Assembly (NCBI GenBank): GCA_016169945.1
Contig: JADLSH010000194.1
Coordinates: 496,001 to 560,000 of the forward strand
DNA from: Trachythela sp. YZ-2020
Lineage: Eukaryota; Cnidaria; Anthozoa; Malacalcyonacea; Clavulariidae
Length of the DNA stretch: 64,000 bases
Direction: 5' to 3'
Below the pieces are notes generated by a model, which was not told the DNA's origin, searched no databases, and worked only from the letters and a program-made list of their open reading frames with translations. Shown here piece after piece: positions 35,895 through 47,224 of this stretch. A program made the position numbers and the translations under genes. Position 1 is the stretch's first letter. Every line of letters starts with the position of its first letter.

Positions 35895-36085
35895 ATTCCA
35901 GAAACGGAGTTAAACATTTTTAACCCCCCAAAATGAGGGTTAAATTTAACCCCAAAAGTGGAGTTAAATTTTAACCCCAGAAATGGAGTTATTTGTATTA
36001 ACTCCGAAATGAGAGTTATTGTAACTCCAAAAAACGGATTATTTTGAACCTTTTTTGCTAACCCCCGTTTTTGGAGTTAAAATAA
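35895..36085. repeat. Degenerate tandem/inverted GGAGTTAA - TTAACCCC array
   Basis: About eight short units of the type CCCCAAAANTGGAGTTAAAT alternate, giving local hairpins. No gene. Confidence 0.65.
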
Positions 36086-36184
36086 CAGTGTACTCTTGAC
36101 ATTTATAGTGCTGAATTTGATGTTTTATTTTTACCTAATTTTCTTCTTATTCAAAATAATCGAGTATCATCATTTGGTGGGGGA

Positions 36185-36373
36185 CAGTGGTGTAACTCCT
36201 TTGTGTGCCGCCAGGGGCCCAGGTCAATTAGGGGCCCCTGAGCAAGGATGACAAAGCGGCGAAGTAGAAGTATTTCAGTAAATTTTATATGTTCTTGGCG
36301 TAGCCCCCCGTTCGAATAGGCAGGATAAAGGCCCCCTCTTCAAATTAAGCCGGGGGCCATTATTACGCCACTA
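36185..36373. mobile_element. hAT MITE, CAGTGGTGTAAC ends
   Basis: CAGTGGTGTAAC and the inverted ATTACGCCACTA are flanked by GTGGGGGA (36177-36184) and GTGGTGGA (36374-36381), 7 of 8 identical. G/C-rich blocks such as GGGGCCCCTGAGC are typical of this type. Confidence 0.75.
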
Positions 36374-37619
36374 GTGGTGGAGTTTGTATCTCTGTCAACT
36401 GTAATATTACTTGTTATCCTAATATCAAATCCTTATTACGTGTTATCCTAATATCAAATCCTATCAAACCCTACCTAAGTATTGGCTATTGCTCTCCTGA
36501 ATATTAAGTGACAGTTATTCATCCTTCGCCGCTCTAAAACAGCTCCAACGGCCGAAAATTACTATTCAGTGATTTCATAGATTCCATCGACAAGAAAAAT
36601 TGCCACGACATATAACTTACAACTCAGCAACTTTATATATTGACATCAAATCTTCATTGAACTTAACCATACACAGGCATAGTTGTTCTCGGCTATTAGA
36701 ACTGTAGTCCAACAAGAAAAGACGAAAAGTTATTTCACCATATATTACATTAATACAAGTTTCAATTTTCTGATATTTCTAATCCCTGGTAAATAACATT
36801 GCACTTGAGCATTAATAGTATATTCTTACCAGAAGTAGTTTTTGGTTCCTTCCTCGTTGTAAGTCGTAGGTTCTGCAACAGACATAAATTATTTTACTGC
36901 CCATGGGCATGCCACAATCTACGTTTTAAAGCCAAATTTTACTTTCTAATTGCAATTGATTGAGATCAAATTTTACATTGATTATCAATTGCAAAATCAT
37001 GGACAGCATAAAAGAACTAGTTTAGTGACAACATAAAAACTCAGAGATCCCAAGGATAGTGCAAAGTTTCAAGACTGCATAATGCATTGCATGAGCTATG
37101 ATTTTTTGCTTTCTATATAATATATTATAGCAATGATATTTGTTTACTTTTAGTTTATTGCCATACGAATATACAAATATTTTCTGTTTATGTCTGAAAA
37201 TATAACATTCTTTCAGCGAGGACAAATTTTCACAAAATTGTATTTTTAGTGGCAAATATGGTATACTAAAAAAAGTAAATTTATACCTGAAATTGAACTT
37301 ACGAACGAGTAGCACCGGTGAGTTAGTTAAATTACATGATATTGTATTATTGTTATTACCACCACTGTCCCTACAGTCCCGGGCCCGCAGTAATTGGCTG
37401 ATTTGCTGTTGCGGTTTCTCTGCTTTACGCTGTCTTTTCGTCTGTATATGAATATGTTTTACGGTACTGTACTGTAATTTATAGCTACATTATATAAATT
37501 GTCCAATAAATTATGCATGTCTATAGAGAAATTTGCAAAATCTGGCCGTGGCCTTTAGCTACAAAAGGTATTTTATGAAAGTTAAATCCTAATTTGTTCT
37601 ATTAAAACCTGCACCATTA
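36374..37619. other. Gene-free stretch
   Basis: No supported gene. CAAGGATAGTGCAAAGTTTC (37054) resembles 12971, and GCCCGCAGTAATTGGCTG (37384) resembles 28587, both minor dispersed repeats. Confidence 0.35.
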
Positions 37620-38538
37620 ATTACAATGTCATGCATTCTGGGAGACTTAAATTATAACTTACTTGCGCAAAGTCCTGATGCAATTACCTCCGATCTGTTA
37701 AACATTCTAGACATTTATGATTTGAGGCAATTAATCTCTGACCCAACTAGAATAACACCATTTTCACAACCCTTAATTGATTTATGCATTACTAATTACC
37801 CAGAGAAGTGACCATTCACTTGTTTACATAATTCGCAAATCTGCATACTCCAAGACAGCGGGAAGGATCATTAAAAGGAGAGATTTTAAACATTTTAATG
37901 AGGCAAACTTCCTTGATGATCTTTCCTGGCTATCTTTCCCAGCTAAACTGGGATGTTATTCAAAACTATGATGATCGAAATGACATGTGGAGTGTTTGGG
38001 TTGACATGTTGATGGGTGTAGTAAACAAGCATGCCCCCGTAAGGGAGACAAGAATTGGTAAAAAAAGATCTCCTTGGATCACCCCTAATATACTACAAAA
38101 AATGCATACACGTGATTATTTTAAAAAGAAGTTTGAAACTACTAAGGATGTTTCAACTTGGAATCTCTCAAAAAAGCTAGGAATGAATTGAATAATACTT
38201 TGAAACAATCGAAACGTGACTATTTTAGGACCAATCTCGACTTGGCAAAAAATGACCCAAAGAAAACTTGGAATCTCATAAATCAACTTAGTTCTCGTAA
38301 TATCAACAAATGCTCTAATGTTAATAGAGTTGATTGTAATGGTGTAGAAGTAACTGATATACATGAAGTCGCTGAGGCCTTTAACACACATTTTACAGAG
38401 ATAGGTGAAAACCTGGCTAACAATATCCCTAAAACTGATGCGAATCCTATATCTTATATTAATTCAACAAGCAGTGTGTTTTCCTTTAAGACGATTGATG
38501 TAAATTATGTTAAAGATTTATTTAGAGGAATTAACACA
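37620..38538 (+). pseudogene. LINE ORF2, left part (endonuclease end to pre-RT), interrupted by nested insertions
   Basis: It begins at the endonuclease block LGDLNYNLLAQSPDAI, then DPTRITPFSQPLIDLCITN, RSDHSLVYIIRKSAY, KHAPVRETRIGKKRSPWIT and LAKNDPKKTWNLINQLSSR, spread over three frames. It ends at VKDLFRGINT (38538). The frame resumes at 59973 with KKSSGPDNIPSKLL after the AACACA duplication. Upstream of 37620 the LINE is truncated or replaced. Confidence 0.82.
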
Positions 38539-38605
38539 GTTTTATTATAGTAACATTAATTTTCTTAACTTTGTATATATTAGTCACTAGTTTTTATATA
38601 TTTTG

Positions 38606-39138
38606 TATGGGCGTCGTTTGTTCATTTATTATTTATTACAAAAAAGCTTGATTATTTTAATGATTTGTCAAATAATCCAAAAAAAAAGGATTATTTACTA
38701 AATAATCCATTTTGCTAGTGGATTATTTTTTATATAATCCATTTACAAAAATTAAATCCATTTACAGTAAATAATCCTTTTGCAAAATGGATTATTTACC
38801 ATACAATCCATTTAACGAAACGGTTTATTTATATATAATCCAAAATCTAAAATGGATTATTTGTCATATAATCCACTTACAAAGTGGATTATTTATATAT
38901 AATCCAAAATCTGAAATGGATTATTCATAGGATATACTTCATGTCTCAGCAATTATTATGTCCCTATTTTTCCAGCCAATTTCGAGAGATTCAAAGATGG
39001 CCGCAGCAAATTCGGGGCGAATAAACAGTGTGAACGACGCGGGTTAAGGATGCTTGATTCCCTAAGATCGGCCATAGTTGACCAAGACACTGACCAGGTA
39101 AATAAATAATTCATATTTTGGTGAATAATGTAGCTGAA
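38606..39138 (+). repeat. Left terminal inverted repeat of the giant element
   Basis: 533 bp, almost colinear with the inverse of 59331-59825, with about 36 extra bp near 38756-38790. It contains a dense GGATTAT/ATAATCC array (38668-38930) and a decayed copy of HECT exon 1 (ATGGCCGCAGCAAATTCGGG at 38998) broken by a 2-bp insertion that creates a stop. Confidence 0.9.
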
Positions 39139-40570
39139 ATATATACTAGGCGTCGTACAAGTTGAAGTGTTTATACTTTAATACAAAATGAAAATTTTGA
39201 ATTTTCCACCACATTTTTGACATTTATTCACGCTCAGTTGTCAAAATTTTCTGTTATTTTGACGGTTAACTGCTGTGGGTTGATTTAATTGTCATACAAT
39301 TATTAACAATTATTGAATGATATGAAGAATTATCAAGCCGAAGTTTCGTGTTATCAACCGAAGCTGAAAGTTGAGAACAGTTTTGTTGTGTTTTTCGCTC
39401 ATGAAATTCATGAAAAATGTCATATTTGTGCACCTTTTTGGCTTGGCAAAACTTGATATCAAAGACAAATGCCAAAGTGAAACGGGTCAATTTTTACATG
39501 TAAAACCACAAATATGTTTTGTACTGTGTATTACAAGTACTTAATAGCCCACATAGATTTTTTACCTACCGTTAAATGTTGAAACAGCCCAGTTTGTAGC
39601 TGCTTTTATGAATTTATCACCTTTGAATACCGATTTTCGAGTAAAAAGCATGGCGAGAAATTTTGGACACGCACGCGCAGTAAATACACAGACTTGGAAG
39701 AATTTGAAACAATATGGCCACGCGAAACTATAGGACTTTAAATGGGATAAGAGAGAAATACGGCCTTACCTCTATACTCTTTTGAAAATGTCAAAAATCT
39801 GCTTTTGTTTCTAGACGTAAAACCTGATATTTTGATAAAATAGATGGCATTCAGATGTTGATATCTCTTGCGGTTTTGAAGCAAATAACCAACACCGTAT
39901 GAGCAATAGGAAATGTAGATAATGACGTCCAATTCTCGGTTTTTGCTATCGATCATCTCAGTTTTTCGCGAGAACAGGCAACGATATGCGAAATGTTCTA
40001 TCTGTTTTAAAAACACCAAACGATGATCATGAACACTCATCAGTGCAAAAACGTGAAGAATATATATCTCTTGCGGTTTTTTCCGGCAAAATCAGCATGT
40101 TTTTGGGTTATATTTTATCAAAACCGGCCCTTTTTCCATCAAAAACTCTTCGAAAAAGAACTGAAGTTGTTTTTCATCATCCATCTTTGCTAGGCAACCA
40201 AGCCTTGACTTGTTGCCATGGTTTCAAAGCATTTTCGGGTATTTTTTTTCGCATTTTAGGTCATTTTCAGGTGCCGTATATCGGCTAGTTTTTGTTGCTG
40301 TCATTTTCAAGTATCTAATTTTATTTAGCATGCGCAGCTCGCATTGTGATTCGCTAGAATAAAATTAGAACAATCTGTGAACAATGTTCAATGCAGTGAA
40401 ATGCAGTTCAATGTGCTCACGTATGTAAATCACATCGGCCAGGATGACAATAACATTCCACGCAGAGGCGCGAAAAATGAATTTAAAAAAAACCTTTTTC
40501 TGCCTTCTTAAATGCTGCTTGGCAGTTTTCTACTGTCAAAAACTGTCAAATAGCTTTCAAGAAGTCCGTA
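39139..40570. other. 5' region between the left TIR and the RAG1-like gene
   Basis: No long coding frame. The phrase ATGGCGAGAAATTTTGGACA (39649) recurs inverted at 53050-53069 near the other internal genes of the element, which suggests a shared leader or promoter module. A GCTGTCAAAATTTTC-type repeat is seen at 39238. It presumably holds the promoter of the downstream gene. Confidence 0.45.
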
Positions 40571-43500
40571 ATGTCTGCATTACCAGGGAATAAGCAGAAA
40601 TTGAACTTCATTATTCATGGTGAAACTCCACAGAATAAGCTTGATTATGTCCGCAAGCAAGCAATTGCAGAAAATGAGGTTATGTATACCTTTTCGATAA
40701 AAAATTCTTTATTGCTCAACATCGCAAATAAGCCAGCAGGGAAAAAATATATAGATATAATAAATAATCTGAACCCTGATGGTGTTATCAAGATTAAAGC
40801 AGATTCTAAACGAATTAATGAGAAAGTAAGGATTTTGTGCTGGAAAATCAAAGAAAAAGTAAAAAAGCTAAGCAGATCTGCGGCGAAAACCCAACGAAAC
40901 GATTTCTTAGAGGATTTTTCAAAACTGTCAATTCTGCTTAGTGATGTTATGACTGCATGGGAATACGAACAGGACAAAGAAAGAATGGAAAAGGAGGCAA
41001 TGGATTTAAATCCAAGCATGGAAGACTGGAAGAGGAAATATGAAAACCTGGAGGAAGAGAAAAGAGTTCTATTTGAAGAAATAATGGCACAAAATTCTAA
41101 AGAAAAAAAACACTTGGAAAATGAAAAAAACAACCTGGAAAATGACAAAGAAAACATGCGAAACTATATTCAACAGTTAGAAAAGGACAGTGTGACACCA
41201 CGGAACATCAAAAACTTTGCCGACCTTTCGCAACGACAACAGAAAAGACGAATGCAAGCTTTAGGAAGCAGAGCTGAAAAGGCACTATGGTTCTCATCGC
41301 ATTTTGGACTCGAGCTCGACAGCAAGCAGTTCTGCGACAAGACTGGTAAAAAGTACCTGGTAAAGCCTTCACCTTCTACAGAGGTAACAGAGCACCCTTC
41401 ACCATCAAATCCTTTAATACCAGAGTCCACCTCTCAAACCACTGTTTCTCAGTCACCACATGTAGCACCACAGGCACCCAAATCACCAGTACAGCCATTG
41501 TCAAGTACTCCAGTACCAGAAACTTCCCAACCTTCCCCACTGAATAATCCATGGAAACCATATGAGTGTCTGTCAGAGGATGACAAGTGTAAGGTGGAGT
41601 CCCTGCTCTTCTTAATGGATAAATTCTCAGTAAGTGATGCATTCTTACATGAGGTGAGCATGGTCACTGACGGGATGCCCAAGTCATATCTGGTCAAGCA
41701 GTGCCGAGACAAGTTGAACAGCACCTGCAAAATAAAACCCACACCTGGAAGTGAACCTGGTGCCCAGATATCATTTAAGGAGAGCCTAGCCAACAAACTA
41801 AGACTACTGGTAAGTTTTTTTATAATTACATTGACTCATGATACATGGTTAGACATCATAGACCATTTGCTGAACTACAAAGGTTAGATGTCAGATACAG
41901 ATATCAGATAGACCATTTGCAGAATACACGCATGCATAGCCGCCTTAATTTCATTCTTTTGAAAACCGATAGAAATACCAAATAATGTATTAGACTGAAG
42001 AGAATTGAAAATAAACTAAAGCAGGAAGTTGAGGCTATTAGCATGTATAACGGCAAGTGCCAATTATGCAAATAGTCTATGGTATGATGATACTTTTAAT
42101 TACTTTATGTTGTCATATAGGATTCTGAGGGGAAGCTTCCAAACTCTGTAAAAGTTAAGCTCAGCGGGGATGGAGCAAGAATGACAAGACACACAAATTA
42201 TGTCATCTTAAGTTATTGTCTCCTGGATACAAGTGAAGATGTTTTCTCTGCTAAAGGTAGTTTTAAAAAATTATCAAGCAGCTTCCCAGTTGTAACATTA
42301 TTTAGTCATATAATTAGATGATAGTATAATGTACTTTGCTAAATAAACTTGTACTTGTTAAGAAGAAACCTTGCACCTTGATGGGTAAACAAAATGATCA
42401 GTCTTTTGCTCTTCCATTTAAACTTGACAGACAAGGGACATGACTTCCCTATTTTAAATTGCGTGGCTTTAGACAAGCACAAAGACATGTCGCCCCTTTT
42501 GGTTTAGGAAACATTTGCCAGAAGATGCAGGTGCAGGAAATGGTGTTTCAGATCCTCAAAATTCTAAAATTTTCATGGGGGAGCATGTCCCCGAACCCCC
42601 TCTAATCTGTTTGTTATTTTTTCTTAGCCCCTCTGTTTGGGACTTTAGCCTCCTCATCGAGCAACTCTTAGTGTCACCCCTGTTTCTGCATTGTATCGCA
42701 CTGTTATTATCATAAATTTCGCCACACAAATATAAGACAGAGGAAGAGAGTGAACCTTCCAAGATGTGGTGTGTGGGGGGATGGATATTGACCCTCATGA
42801 TAATTATATACACCCCTGATATTATATTTATACCTGTATATACAATGATCAATATCTAGGCACAAATACAATTGCTGTAATGAGTGGAACAGAATGTTAT
42901 CACTCCCTCAAAAACAATCTCAGAGACTGTTGGGCAGAGATAAACGAAGTTATCGCTGATGGAGCAATAGAAATCAAACCTGATAAAACCGTTCCAGTTG
43001 AAATGTTTCTTGGTGGTGACTACAAGGTATGCGAATGGGTAAATTTGCGACTTTTTCTCAAATATTGCCCCATTTTATCCCTTCGCTAGCAAGCAAAACA
43101 AAATACGTACCAGTTTATACAGCAAATCCAAATGTACATACTTTCTCTATAATTTCCTTGCGCTTTGAAATCAGGTTTGATGTTAAAATGTTACATCAGT
43201 CATCAGATTGCACGTGCAGTATTGCATGCACAGATTTGTAACTTGAATTTATCCCTAATCTATGCCACAGCCATACCAAATAAACTCAAATAGCGAGTCC
43301 CATTTTCAACTTTTTCGTCAAACTTGCATGGTTATTGCTTTATCAATCTATCATACTGTATATAAATTTGACAAAAACTAGCCTGCGTGGCAGGCCCTCG
43401 AAGAACGGAGAGAGGGCCTGCAAGCAACCTGGCTTTCGTGACTAAACGCCCTGATAAAATCTCAGTGAAATTGGTCAATAATAACGCAGCTAAATAATAG

Positions 43501-45267
43501 GGGAAAACCCCGTAGAAAATGAAATGTATTTGCATGTGCATAAATATGTCAATCAAGGCGAAGAAATTTAGTAATATTTATCTTTTGCGTAAACATGTCA
43601 ATCAAATCTTGGTGTTGACCAATCAAATTCTACGTCCAAAAATTGAACGGAGTTTTGTCAGAAAAGCCAGGTCCGTTCTTCGAGGGCCTGCCACGCAGGC
43701 TAGGGCGCTTCAGGTAGTCTGAATTATGTTTATATGATTGTACCTTTCTTTAGTTTTTGCTTCTTGTCTGTGGACGATCGGGTGCAACATCAGATCATGC
43801 ATGTTTGTGGTGTAAGGTTCACAAGAATGCCAGGTGAAACAAAGAGTATTCATTTTATCAAGGATGTATGGAACCAAAAGTTAATTCACTAGCGCAAATT
43901 AACAATTATTAATAAAGACAATAATGTTTATTATTACTACAATCTCATTTTAGGTGGGACATGTCTAAGCCAGGAACTGAATACACTAAACCACCGATGG
44001 CAGTCACTCTTGATGATATAGAATCGTTTGTAGCATCGCGTAAATTTGGCTTTGTAGAGACCCCACTACTTAAGATACCCTTTGACCACATCATCTTGGA
44101 TGAACTCCATCTTATTTTGAGAATCACTGATGTCCTCCTCTGCAATCTCATTGAAGATGCAATGGAGTGGGATGACAAGAGTGATTTTCTAAAGAAGAAA
44201 GGAGAGGCAAAGGGTGTCCATCTCCATACATTGGTTCAAACTATCAACAGCTGTGGGGTCACGTTCAGCATCTGGGAGAAGAAGGATGCAAATGGAAAAG
44301 GGGCTGGGAAAATGGATTGGACATCGCTGATGGGAGCCGAGAAGAAAAAACTTCTTAAACTACTTCCGTTAAAGCTCGAAGATACGAGTGAGGCAATCCA
44401 GCCAGACTCGTTAAGGACAGTCATCCAAATATGGAAGGTACTGATTATTTTAATAGTATTTGAATAAATGTCGTACAGGAGTGCCACTGCCAGTACCATA
44501 CTTTTTGCCAGCTATTCGTGGCCAATAGCCAGTTTCACAATGTAAAATAATGTACATATCACAAGAAAGCCATTCCCACACTTGTTCCACGACAAATACA
44601 GTAGACAAAAAGTCAAGTGACTCAATTAAGTTTGTGTTTTGTAGGACTTTTCAAACATATACTTCAACCAGATCTCCTCGTGTGAGCCAGAAATGAAAGA
44701 GAGTTTGGGATCAAATGTATGCGCATCAAGCTAATGTGACATTTTTCTTGAAACTGTAATACGTATCGATGTGATATAAACTAATAGAAAAACTTAAAAT
44801 CTTGCAATTTTAGATACGAGATTGGATCAAGCTGTTCTTGACCTTGGGCAACATTCGCAAAGGATATGGGCAGAAAAATGTTACCCCGTATATGCACTGT
44901 GCTGCATACCATATCCAAGATGCCGTGGACAAGTATGGAAATGTAAAGCAATTCAGTGGACAAGGTGGTAAACATAATTAATTAGCATTACTTGTACAGT
45001 TTACGTGTCTTTAATAACAACTTTATGAATATTTCAGGTGTGGAAAAAAACAACGATGTAGCCAGAACAACGGTACTACGTAAGTCCAACAACTGGGATA
45101 GTCCCGCAGAAGTTCTAAGGAAAGAGCACAGGATGATGGCATTAAAAGGCAGAGAAAGGAAGAAAAGAGCATACACTAAAGTGAACGAAGAGTTCTGGTC
45201 AAAGGGAAAGGGTGAACTCACCAAGCGCGCAAAAAATAAATGTGTCAGCAGCCAGAACGGAAGATGA
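40571..45267 (+). CDS. RAG1-like DDE transposase-type protein (family 2), 8 exons, 852 codons, intact
   Basis: Exons 40571-41809, 42121-42256, 42860-43026, 43754-43833, 43954-44437, 44645-44716, 44814-44964 and 45038-45267 join in phase with GT-AG sites and no stop. Residues about 140-210 are coiled coil; 280-330 are Pro/Ser/Thr-rich. The catalytic half begins near residue 414. Asp430 is in LSGDGARMTRHTNYVILSYC, Asp512 in FLGGDYKFLLLVCGRSG, Cys531/Cys534 in HACLWCKVHK, His754/His759 in MHCAAYH, and Glu779 in QGVEKNND. Asp512 to Cys531 is 19 residues and His759 to Glu779 is 20, the same as D708-C727 and H942-E962 of RAG1. DELHLILRITDVL (44099) is a further conserved helix. It should be nuclear and bind DNA. 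The family occurs in other animals as uncharacterised repeats, as I recall. Whether it mobilises this element is unknown. Confidence 0.8.
43378..43703. mobile_element. MITE with CTAGCCTGCGTGGCAGGCCC ends, in an intron
   Basis: CTAGCCTGCGTGGCAGGCCC, then TCGAAGAACGG, is inverted exactly at the right end (CCGTTCTTCGAGGGCCTGCC...CTAG, to 43703). It lies in intron 3 of the RAG1-like gene, which still has good splice sites. Confidence 0.85.
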
Positions 45268-46252
45268 TACAGGTAGCAACCAGTCGGTTGATAGGCAGAA
45301 AAGTTCACATGGAAGTTCAAACGCCAAACGAAAGAAGAATAAGTCTGGCAGACAAAGTAAAAAAAAACATTCCTTCCTCAGGATTGGGGTTTTCAAAATA
45401 CCTATATAGAATATGCACTGCAGTGAGTCTTTAATCTAATCTGCATTAACCCATTAAGTGCCAGTGCTCTCTCCTTGACGAGTAAAATTGTCTGGCGTTA
45501 GACAGAGTAAAATACTAAAGTAGGGCGCATCCAGACTAAATATCAATGGTCAATAGGTTAAAAGGGTACAATTTTAATACCCATACAGTAGGACAATATT
45601 CAATAAACGATAAGCACACATACTTCAAACATTCCTCATTCAGGTGACTTTGTGGCTCCCAAGTTGACTCATAAGGGCTATAATTTGCCCACTTTATCAG
45701 ATATTCTTTTCCCTAAGTTATTAAAGACAGTTCAGATAAGCTTCAGATATTCTTTGTAAAGAGTAATAGAATAATATTTTATTTAAGATATACTAGCATA
45801 ATCAAAGCCAGTTGAAGGTAATTTATTTACTTACTAGTATCTTATATAATATTAAACAGAGTTAATTGAGGGCTAAAGGTCCTTTATCTTTAGACTTCAT
45901 TATAAAGGCTCATTGTTTTACAAAGTTACTGTATATAGTACTTAATGTGTAAATTAGTTTGCTTGTTAGAAATACATTGTTTACAACTACATTCCAGACT
46001 ACAAGGCTGTTTGCATAAGTCATCATTTAGCCTAAAGTCTCACCATTTTATCCTAGGTGCATTCTGTGTAATGTTCATGCTGGAAATCGGCATTATAAAT
46101 TGTATATATTGTAAATTTTGAAAATCACGCTGGAAATCCCAGTTTGGAGTACATGCAATGCCAGCACCCTGTCATTTTATGTAATTAGATTCCTCCACAT
46201 ATTGTATTGTTCTTCTCATGAAATAAACATGTAAGTCTGGGTTATAGTTAGT
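45268..46252. other. 3' flank of the RAG1-like gene
   Basis: A dispersed repeat of the type AAGTGCCAGTGCTCTC...GACGAGTAAAAT (45456) has a degraded relative at 58305-58375. No gene was seen. Confidence 0.4.
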
Positions 46253-46649
46253 TAGACTTGTTCCAAGTCCCTATTTCCCGGATCCACTTATTGCAAATAA
46301 CATGATGTAGTACGGGGGAGGGCAACGTGAAATAGGGACTTGTCAACATCGGACTGGAAGTAAAGCCAACACAATACAAATCCCAGTAAATCTACCTGTT
46401 CAAAACTGAACAGGTAAGTTTTGAGTATAATACAATATGAACAAATTACTTCTAAATGGAGTAAAACTAAACAAAATCCAAACAAGAACAAATAAAACTA
46501 AACAGAACATGAAAGTTAAATACTTACAAAATTTAAAATGAGAAATCTAAACGAACTCTTTGGGATTTTATGCTGTGTCCGAAGTTGACCCTACGTCATG
46601 TTATTTCCACTGTAGTGGGTCAGAGAAATAGGGACTTGGAGCAAGTCTA
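46253..46649. mobile_element. MITE with TAGACTTGTTCCAAGTCCCT ends
   Basis: TAGACTTG-TCCAAGTCCCTATTTC at the left is inverted as GAAATAGGGACTTGGAGCAA to 46649. GGTTATAG occurs at 46240-46247 and 46650-46657, a possible 8-bp duplication, although 5 bp separate the left copy from the TIR. Arms are about 60 bp. Confidence 0.72.
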
Positions 46650-47224
46650 GGTTATAGTATGAGGGGCTTAACAAAACTAGCTACCTATACATGTACCTCA
46701 TGTTAACCCATTAAGATATAATGCACCCTGAACTTTGTTATGTTTAATACTCTGCCTAACATGAAATAATTTAATCCATCAAGTGGAGATGTCAACCCTT
46801 CCATAGTTTTGCTTATAATGAGACTTTAATTTTATATTTGGTGAGACTGGTGGCTAATACCACTCATGCAGGTTTGAGTTTTCTGGCTTACAGTGGGACT
46901 TGGGCTTAACCAGTGTGCAGGGGCGTAACTTGGGTATCAGCATTCGGGGGGTGTCACCAATATTTGCCCGAGAAAATCAAGATCTGCCCGACAGGAAGGG
47001 CGTGGTAAGACGTTCTACACGAGCAGTTATACTAATGTATTATGCGCTATTATTATAATATCACCGTCAAAGTTATCTATTAAGTTCATTTCGTACATAG
47101 CATCATATTGCAACACGAACAACGAATTTTTGTTTTTTATAGAACCAATGCTAATTTGCTGACATAATTACCTTCATTTTCTCAAACGCTTTCCCGAAAT
47201 CCTTTATACAAATATTCAATAATG

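Noticed and set aside
36831..36875. Micro-exon (GTTGCAG/...CTTCTG/GTAAGA, minus strand)
   Set aside because: Good splice signals, but only 45 nt and no linked exons seen.
38668..38930. Evenly repeated GGATTAT units as a CRISPR array
   Set aside because: Units are 7 bp, in both orientations, irregularly spaced, and lie in a transposon terminus of a eukaryote.
40645..41430. Long minus-strand frames opposite the RAG1-like exon 1
   Set aside because: Shadows of the plus-strand coding sequence; Phe/Ser-rich with no motif.
42515..42852. Frames around GGGGGAGCATGTCCCCGAAC
   Set aside because: The sequence is a fragment of a G/C-rich hAT terminus in an intron of the RAG1-like gene; no coding evidence.
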